Source: Actinomycetota bacterium (lineage in GTDB: Bacteria > Actinomycetota > Actinomycetes > S36-B12). From it: a stretch of DNA of 10,455 bases. The DNA lies in the NCBI GenBank assembly GCA_026392575.1, contig JAPLBU010000450.1:7099-17553 (forward strand), given 5' to 3'. The position numbers and the translations under genes are program-made. Every line of letters starts with the position of its first letter. Position 1 is the first letter of the stretch. Positions 6,473 to 10,455 of this stretch are shown in pieces. The notes beneath the pieces are model-generated. The model saw only the letters and a program-made list of their open reading frames with translations, was not told where the DNA came from and ran no database searches.

Positions 6473-7605
6473 GGCGTGCCGCCGCTGTCATCGACCTGGC
6501 CGCCGTCCGGGCGAACCTTCGTCAGATCCGTGCACTCGCCGGCAACGCGGCTGTCATGGCCGTTGTCAAAGCAGATGCCTATGGCCACGGGATGGGCCCG
6601 GTTGCCCGGGCGGCCCGGCGCGAGGGAGCGGAGTGGCTCGGCGTGGCATTGCCGTCCGAAGCACTCGCCCTGCGAGCAATGGGCGACGAGGGAAGGATCC
6701 TTGCGTGGCTGTGGTCACCGGGCGACCGGGACATTGCTGCGTGTGTCCGGGCTGGCATCGACTTGTCGGTGTCGAGTGGCTGGGCACTCGATGAGGTCAT
6801 CGAGGCATCGCGCAGAGTCGGTATGCGAGCGCACGTGCAGGTCAAGGTCGATACCGGACTGTCACGCAACGGCGTCACGCTAGAGCAGCTTCCCAGTCTC
6901 CTCGATGCCGTCGCTCAGGCGATGATCGATGGTGACATTGACGTGGAGGCCGTGTGGTCCCACCTCGCTGATGGTGACACCCCCGGCAGTGAATCGGTGT
7001 CGCGCCAGGTTGAGCGCTATCTGACGGCACTCGAACTGGCCGAGGCGCGCGGCATCCGGCCCCGCCTGCGACACCTGAGCAACAGCGGAGGACTCTGGGC
7101 GCATCCGGATTGCCGGTTCGACCTGGTGCGAACGGGCATTGCGATGTACGGGCTGACTCCGGCACCGATCCTCGGCGATTCGCGTGATCTGGGGCTCACG
7201 CCGGCGATGTCGCTCGTCGCGCGGCTCGCCGGCATCAAGGGGGTCGAGGCCGGTAGCGCTGTCTCCTATGGCGGGACGTGGTCTGCTCCGAGGGAGACGG
7301 CCCTCGGGCTCGTGCCGATCGGATACGCCGACGGTCTGCCACGGGCGGCCGGGAATCTGCTTGACGTGGCCGTCGACGGCAGGCGCTACCCCATCGTCGG
7401 CCGGGTGGCGATGGACCAGTTCGTGATCGACCTTGGCGCGCATGAACTGCCGCATGTGGGCGACGATGTATATGTTTTCGGTGCCGGTCAGCACGGCGAG
7501 CGCACGGCCGACGAGTGGGCTGCTGCGCTCGACACGATCGGCTATGAGGTCGTCACCCGGATCGGCCCGCGTGTCCAGCGCGAATACGTCGAGGAGGGGT
7601 CATGA
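6469..7605 (+). CDS. alr: Alanine racemase Alr
   Basis: Alr is the pyridoxal-phosphate enzyme that converts L-alanine to D-alanine for the peptidoglycan stem peptide. The 378 residues cover the N-terminal TIM barrel and the C-terminal beta domain. The cofactor site VVKADAYGHG (32-41) gives Lys34 as the Schiff-base lysine. VKVDTGLSRNG (126-136) is the conserved barrel segment, and HLSNSGG (202-208) follows. SYGGTW (266-271) in the C-terminal domain supplies the second catalytic base Tyr267. PIGYADGLPR (283-292) and VGRVAMDQ (310-317) complete the family pattern. The ATG at 6469 is chosen because it forms ATGA with the nnr stop and leaves the usual short run before the first strand AAVIDL. An open stretch in the same frame upstream lies inside nnr and is not coding. 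It ends in another ATGA overlap with the hydrolase gene. Its setting beside glmM/glmS fits a cell-wall precursor role. Confidence 0.97.
   Translation: MRRAAAVIDLAAVRANLRQIRALAGNAAVMAVVKADAYGHGMGPVARAARREGAEWLGVALPSEALALRAMGDEGRILAWLWSPGDRDIAACVRAGIDLSVSSGWALDEVIEASRRVGMRAHVQVKVDTGLSRNGVTLEQLPSLLDAVAQAMIDGDIDVEAVWSHLADGDTPGSESVSRQVERYLTALELAEARGIRPRLRHLSNSGGLWAHPDCRFDLVRTGIAMYGLTPAPILGDSRDLGLTPAMSLVARLAGIKGVEAGSAVSYGGTWSAPRETALGLVPIGYADGLPRAAGNLLDVAVDGRRYPIVGRVAMDQFVIDLGAHELPHVGDDVYVFGAGQHGERTADEWAAALDTIGYEVVTRIGPRVQREYVEEGS
7591..7597 (+). promoter_or_regulatory. Strong Shine-Dalgarno for the hydrolase gene
   Basis: GAGGAGG, four bases before the ATG at 7602, lies inside the last codons of alr. 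It is the best match to the anti-Shine-Dalgarno sequence seen at any start in this window. It supports 7602 as the start and suggests efficient independent initiation in addition to coupling. Confidence 0.6.
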
Positions 7606-8708
7606 GCCCGGAGGTGACGCCCGCCGTCCGGCTGGCCGGTCGTGGGCTGCTTGCTGCAGGCGCATTGGCGGCAGGTGCGGCCTTGGGGGCGATCGCCGAG
7701 CGGTCCCTCCTGCGCGGTGGCGGGGTCAGCGGCTCGAGTGCCCAGACAGTCGACTTCGGCTCACTGCGCGGTGATGCGCGGGTCGTGGTCGCCGACGATG
7801 GCATCGAACTCCATGTCGAGGTCGATGAACCTGCCGACGAAGGGGTCGATGTATCGGACGCCCTCACCGTCATCTTCTGCCACGGCTACGCGCTCAACCT
7901 CGATTCCTGGCATTTCCAGCGACAGGCCTTCCGCGGTCGGGCGCGCCTGGTGTTCTACGACCAGCGAAGCCACGGCCGCTCCGCGCACGCCGACTTCGAC
8001 TCGCATCAGGTCGATCAACTCTGCAGCGACCTCGGTTCCATGATTGATGCGATCGCGCCGACCGGTCCACTGATGCTCGTGGGGCACTCCATGGGTGGCA
8101 TGACGATCATGGCCCTGGCCGCGCAGCGGCCCGAGTTGTTTCGTGAGCGGGTATTCGGTGTTGCGCTCATCGCAACGACAGCCGGAGGGCTTTCCGGCGG
8201 CATGCTCGGACTGCCGCCGGGCCTCGGCATGGTCTTCCATCGAATCGCCCCGTCGGTCGCGGCGGCACTCGCGCGCCGGAAGGGCTTTGTCGAGCGCAGC
8301 CGGTGGAGCAGCAGTGACCTGGGCCTGCTGGTGACGCGCCTGTATTCCTTCGGTTCCACGGCCACCGAGCAGTCGAGCCGGTTCGTGGCGAGCATGGTCT
8401 CGTCGACACCCATCGACGTCATCGCGGAGTTCCTGCCCGCCCTGCAGGAGCATGACAAGCGTGACGCGCTCGTGGTGTTCGAGGGTGTTGAACTGCTGGT
8501 CATCGTGGGCGAGACTGATCGACTCACGCCGAAGGAGCAGAGCGCCGAGATCGTCCGGCGCGTGCCGGGAGCCGAGTACGTCGTGATTCCTGACAGCGGA
8601 CACATGCTGACTCTCGAGAAGCCTGACGAGGTCGATGCTCACCTGATCTCCCTGCTCGAGAGGGTGCAGCGCGACGTCGCGGCGGATTCCGCCAACGGTG
8701 CTGCGTGA
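7602..8708 (+). CDS. Membrane-anchored alpha/beta-fold hydrolase, substrate unknown
   Basis: This 368-residue protein is an alpha/beta hydrolase whose substrate I cannot name. A hydrophobic, alanine/glycine-rich stretch at about 11-31, preceded by Arg10 and Arg14, looks like a signal anchor or uncleaved signal peptide; there is no lipobox cysteine. The hydrolase fold begins near 85: HG oxyanion motif at 94-95, YDQRSHGRS (119-127), and nucleophile elbow GHSMGG (161-166) with Ser163. A probable lid runs from about 195 to 265. The acid is likely Asp306 (GETDRLTP) and the base His334 (DSGHML), so the catalytic triad looks intact. The ATG at 7602 overlaps the alr stop (ATGA) and has the strongest Shine-Dalgarno of the window, GAGGAGG at 7591-7597. 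It ends in a GTGA overlap with tsaE. I recall a hydrolase at this position between alr and tsaE in other actinobacteria. The position alone does not show that it acts on wall or tRNA substrates. Confidence 0.85.
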   Translation: MSPEVTPAVRLAGRGLLAAGALAAGAALGAIAERSLLRGGGVSGSSAQTVDFGSLRGDARVVVADDGIELHVEVDEPADEGVDVSDALTVIFCHGYALNLDSWHFQRQAFRGRARLVFYDQRSHGRSAHADFDSHQVDQLCSDLGSMIDAIAPTGPLMLVGHSMGGMTIMALAAQRPELFRERVFGVALIATTAGGLSGGMLGLPPGLGMVFHRIAPSVAAALARRKGFVERSRWSSSDLGLLVTRLYSFGSTATEQSSRFVASMVSSTPIDVIAEFLPALQEHDKRDALVVFEGVELLVIVGETDRLTPKEQSAEIVRRVPGAEYVVIPDSGHMLTLEKPDEVDAHLISLLERVQRDVAADSANGAA

Positions 8709-9196
8709 GCCCGGTGGCCACCCGTCGCTTCAGTGTCGTGACGGCTGATGCGATGCGTGACCTGGGTGCGCTGGTGGGGCGGACCTGTCTGGCTTCTGAT
8801 GTCATCGTTCTCACCGGCGACTTGGGTGCCGGCAAGACCACGTTTACCCAAGGCCTTGCTGTCGGTCTCGGCATTGATGAGGCGGTCACGAGCCCGACCT
8901 TCGTCATCGCGCGAGTGCATCCGAGTGCGGGCGCGGGCCCAGACCTCGTGCATGTCGACGCCTATCGGCTCGGGTCGGCTGTCGAGTTGGACGAGCTCGA
9001 CCTCGAGGCAGACCTGAACCGCAGCGTTGTCGTCGTCGAGTGGGGCGGGGGACTTGTCGGCGGCCTTGCGGAGAGCCCCATCGACGTCAGCATCGTCCGG
9101 TCGGATGACGACGCCGACGAGATGCGGATCGTGACGGTGTCGGCGCGGGGAGAGCGGTGGGAGACCGCGCTCGCCGATGGGGAGCCGGTCGCGTGA
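8705..9196 (+). CDS. tsaE: tRNA t6A biosynthesis ATPase TsaE
   Basis: TsaE is a small P-loop ATPase that works with TsaB and TsaD to make N6-threonylcarbamoyl-adenosine (t6A) at position 37 of tRNAs reading ANN codons. The 163 residues show LTGDLGAGKTTFTQGL (36-51) with Walker A GDLGAGKT (38-45), the switch-like TSPTF (62-66), HVDAYRLG (83-90) with Asp85, and VEWGGG (111-116) with Glu112; these correspond to the conserved HxDxYR and E-W features of the family. The start is GTG at 8705 in a GTGA overlap with the hydrolase stop. No clear Shine-Dalgarno precedes it, so coupling to the upstream gene is likely. A second GTG three codons later is possible but would break the overlap pattern seen throughout this operon. 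It ends in a GTGA overlap with tsaB. Confidence 0.94.
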   Translation: MSPVATRRFSVVTADAMRDLGALVGRTCLASDVIVLTGDLGAGKTTFTQGLAVGLGIDEAVTSPTFVIARVHPSAGAGPDLVHVDAYRLGSAVELDELDLEADLNRSVVVVEWGGGLVGGLAESPIDVSIVRSDDDADEMRIVTVSARGERWETALADGEPVA

Positions 9197-9942
9197 TCCT
9201 CGGCCTGGACACATCCAGTGCGCTGACCTCGATCGCCGTCGTCGACGGCACGCGGGTCGTCGTCGAGCGTCGGCACCTCGACGCTCGACGGCATGCGGAG
9301 GTGCTGGCACCGATGCTCGCCGAGGTGTGCGAGGCAGTCGACCCCAGTGCCATCACGGCGATCGCATGTGGTGTCGGTCCGGGGCCGTACACCGGGCTGC
9401 GCGTGGGGATTGCGACGGCGCTCGCGGTCGGGATGGCGTGGAAGATCCCGGTGCACGGCATCTGCTCGTTGGATGCGATCGCGGCGGCGGCGTACGCATC
9501 CGAGGATTCGGCGCTTGACGACGACGTCTTCGTGGCTGTCGATGCACGACGTTCCGAGGTCTACTGGGCTCACTTCATCACGGGTTGCACGCGGGTCGAC
9601 GGTCCGCTCGTCAGCAAGCCGGGTGACATCGATGCGAGCTTGCGCGCGGGGGTATGGGTCGGTCATGGGGCGGCGATGCACGCCGATTCCTTCAGCCTTG
9701 TTCTGGCCGGCGATGACGCCGAGGATGCGTTGGGCTATCCGCAGGCGTCCTGGGTGGCCATGCGCGCAGGGGTCCTGCTCGCCTCGGGCGCAGAGGTCGA
9801 GCACCACGACCAGATGCCGCTGGATTCCCACGGCGATGACACCGGTGCGACGGCGCGAGCTCTTCGCGGTGCTGCCCTCCTGCCGGCGCGACCTCTCTAC
9901 CTGCGTCGTCCCGACGCCGTCGCCGCGGGGATCGCGTCATGA
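9193..9942 (+). CDS. tsaB: tRNA t6A biosynthesis protein TsaB
   Basis: TsaB is an inactive ASKHA-fold paralogue that dimerises with TsaD and is needed for t6A37 formation in bacteria. The 249-residue protein opens MILGLDTSSALTSIAV, the family's first strand and loop. The conserved ACGVGPGPYTGLRVG segment (58-72) forms the dimer-facing region, followed by IPVHGICSLDAIA (85-97) and VFVAVDARRSEVYW (112-125). The C-terminus PLYLRRPDAV is common in actinobacterial members. The GTG at 9193 overlaps the tsaE stop (GTGA), is preceded by GGGGAG eight bases upstream, and places the conserved N-terminus correctly; a 12-codon upstream extension in frame is inside tsaE and was excluded. It is somewhat longer than the shortest family members, with the extra length mainly between about 130 and 230. 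It ends in an ATGA overlap with rimI. Confidence 0.93.
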   Translation: MILGLDTSSALTSIAVVDGTRVVVERRHLDARRHAEVLAPMLAEVCEAVDPSAITAIACGVGPGPYTGLRVGIATALAVGMAWKIPVHGICSLDAIAAAAYASEDSALDDDVFVAVDARRSEVYWAHFITGCTRVDGPLVSKPGDIDASLRAGVWVGHGAAMHADSFSLVLAGDDAEDALGYPQASWVAMRAGVLLASGAEVEHHDQMPLDSHGDDTGATARALRGAALLPARPLYLRRPDAVAAGIAS

Positions 9943-10400
9943 CCGTGGCCCTGTCTGCCATGCGGTGGTGGGACATCGAATCGGTGCACGGCCTCGAGGC
10001 TGCGCTATTCCCTGATCCGTGGTCGATCGAGCAGTTCTGGCAGGAGCTCGCCCAGCCCTCACGGCACTACGTCGTGGCACGTGACGGCGACGACATCGTG
10101 GGATATGCGGGCGCGTTCGTGATGCCGCCTGACTCGGACGTGCAGACGATCGGTGTGCGCTCAGACCATCAGGGGCGGGGCATCGCTGGACTGCTGCTCG
10201 AGGCCCTGCTGGCGAAGGCGCGCGAGGCCGGAGCAGTGCACATGCTGCTGGAGGTGCGCTCGGACAACGCGCCGGCGTTGGCCCTTTACGAGCGCTTCGG
10301 CTTCACTCGGATAAGTCAGCGACCGAGGTACTACGCCGACGGCGGCGACGCACTGATCCTGCGCACGACGATCGCCACGAGCGGCGGGCACCGACCATGA
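9939..10400 (+). CDS. rimI: GNAT N-acetyltransferase, RimI family
   Basis: RimI is a GCN5-related acetyltransferase that uses acetyl-CoA to acetylate protein N-termini, classically ribosomal protein S18, with broader N-terminal targets in actinobacteria. The 153 residues cover the GNAT fold: PDPWSIEQFWQEL (25-37), the acetyl-CoA loop with QGRGIA (78-83) in the pattern Q/R-x-x-G-x-G/A, the strand LLEVRSDNAPALALYERFGF (103-122) with Glu105 and Tyr117 matching the catalytic Glu/Tyr pair of E. coli RimI, and RPRYYADGGDALIL (128-141), a RimI hallmark. The ATG at 9939 overlaps the tsaB stop (ATGA). It lies between tsaB and tsaD, a common arrangement; in some lineages neighbouring functions are fused. 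It ends in an ATGA overlap with tsaD. Family assignment is firm; the exact in vivo substrate is inference. Confidence 0.92.
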   Translation: MTVALSAMRWWDIESVHGLEAALFPDPWSIEQFWQELAQPSRHYVVARDGDDIVGYAGAFVMPPDSDVQTIGVRSDHQGRGIAGLLLEALLAKAREAGAVHMLLEVRSDNAPALALYERFGFTRISQRPRYYADGGDALILRTTIATSGGHRP

Positions 10401-10455
10401 GCGCGCGTACGGGCCTGCCCGTTGTCCTCGGGATCGAGACATCGTGCGATGAAAC
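10397..10455 (+). CDS. tsaD: tRNA t6A transferase TsaD, N-terminal fragment (cut by window end)
   Basis: Only the first 19 codons plus two bases lie in the window. They read MSARTGLPVVLGIETSCDE followed by AC (Thr whatever the third base), and VLGIETSCDET is the near-invariant N-terminus of TsaD (formerly Gcp/YgjD), the ASKHA-fold metalloenzyme that transfers the threonylcarbamoyl group to A37 of tRNA. The ATG overlaps the rimI stop (ATGA), continuing the chain of overlaps. The gene order tsaE-tsaB-rimI-tsaD independently predicts this gene here. The catalytic metal-binding histidines lie further downstream and cannot be checked. Confidence 0.9.
   Translation, partial: MSARTGLPVVLGIETSCDE

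Noticed and set aside
7761..9831. Long minus-strand open frames opposite the hydrolase, tsaE and tsaB (for example 7761-8642 and 8962-9831)
   Set aside because: They span conserved sense genes and their junctions and have no family features, so they are shadows.
1..10455. Novel defence, mobile or biosynthetic system
   Set aside because: Every stretch is accounted for by conserved housekeeping genes in a familiar order; no integrase, transposase, tRNA edge, repeat array or abrupt change in base composition was seen.

Overview
The window is a dense, strongly G+C-rich stretch of bacterial chromosome that reads as a core housekeeping locus of a high-GC actinobacterium (Actinomycetes). The evidence is the protein sequences (S9 ending KAPQYSKR, GlmM beginning MGRLFGTDGVRG), the frequent GTG/TTG starts, the weak or absent Shine-Dalgarno sequences, and the gene order rpsI-glmM ... 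glmS-acpS-nnr-alr-hydrolase-tsaE-tsaB-rimI-tsaD, which I recall as typical of that group. I cannot name a genus from sequence alone.

Layout. Bases 1-1768 (+): rpsI (ribosomal protein S9), then four bases later glmM (phosphoglucosamine mutase, TTG start). Bases 1743-2606 (-): a DUF389 membrane protein, convergent with and overlapping the 3' end of glmM. It appears to lack the central membrane segment that carries the family's usual signature. Bases 2607-2693: the only real intergenic gap (87 bp), between divergent genes. It holds a plausible leaderless promoter for glmS. Bases 2694-4544 (+): glmS. Bases 4575-10455 (+): acpS, nnr (bifunctional NAD(P)HX epimerase/dehydratase), alr, a membrane-anchored alpha/beta hydrolase, tsaE, tsaB, rimI and the first 19 codons of tsaD, which runs off the window. 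From acpS to tsaD all seven junctions are 4-base ATGA or GTGA stop/start overlaps, so this is almost certainly one translationally coupled operon.

How the genes work together. GlmS makes glucosamine-6-phosphate and GlmM converts it to glucosamine-1-phosphate, so the two flank the inverted DUF389 gene but serve the same UDP-GlcNAc/peptidoglycan pathway. Alr supplies D-alanine to the same wall. AcpS activates acyl carrier protein for lipid synthesis, and Nnr repairs damaged NAD(P)H. TsaE, TsaB and TsaD are three of the four usual bacterial enzymes that make t6A37 in tRNA; the TsaC/Sua5 partner is not in the window. RimI is an N-terminal acetyltransferase that commonly sits with them.

I found no mobile element, CRISPR array, RNA gene, phage or defence gene. 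The window is essentially ordinary. The points worth a second look are the shortened DUF389 protein, the apparently leaderless glmS, the unbroken chain of 4-base overlaps, and the uncharacterised hydrolase inside the operon.
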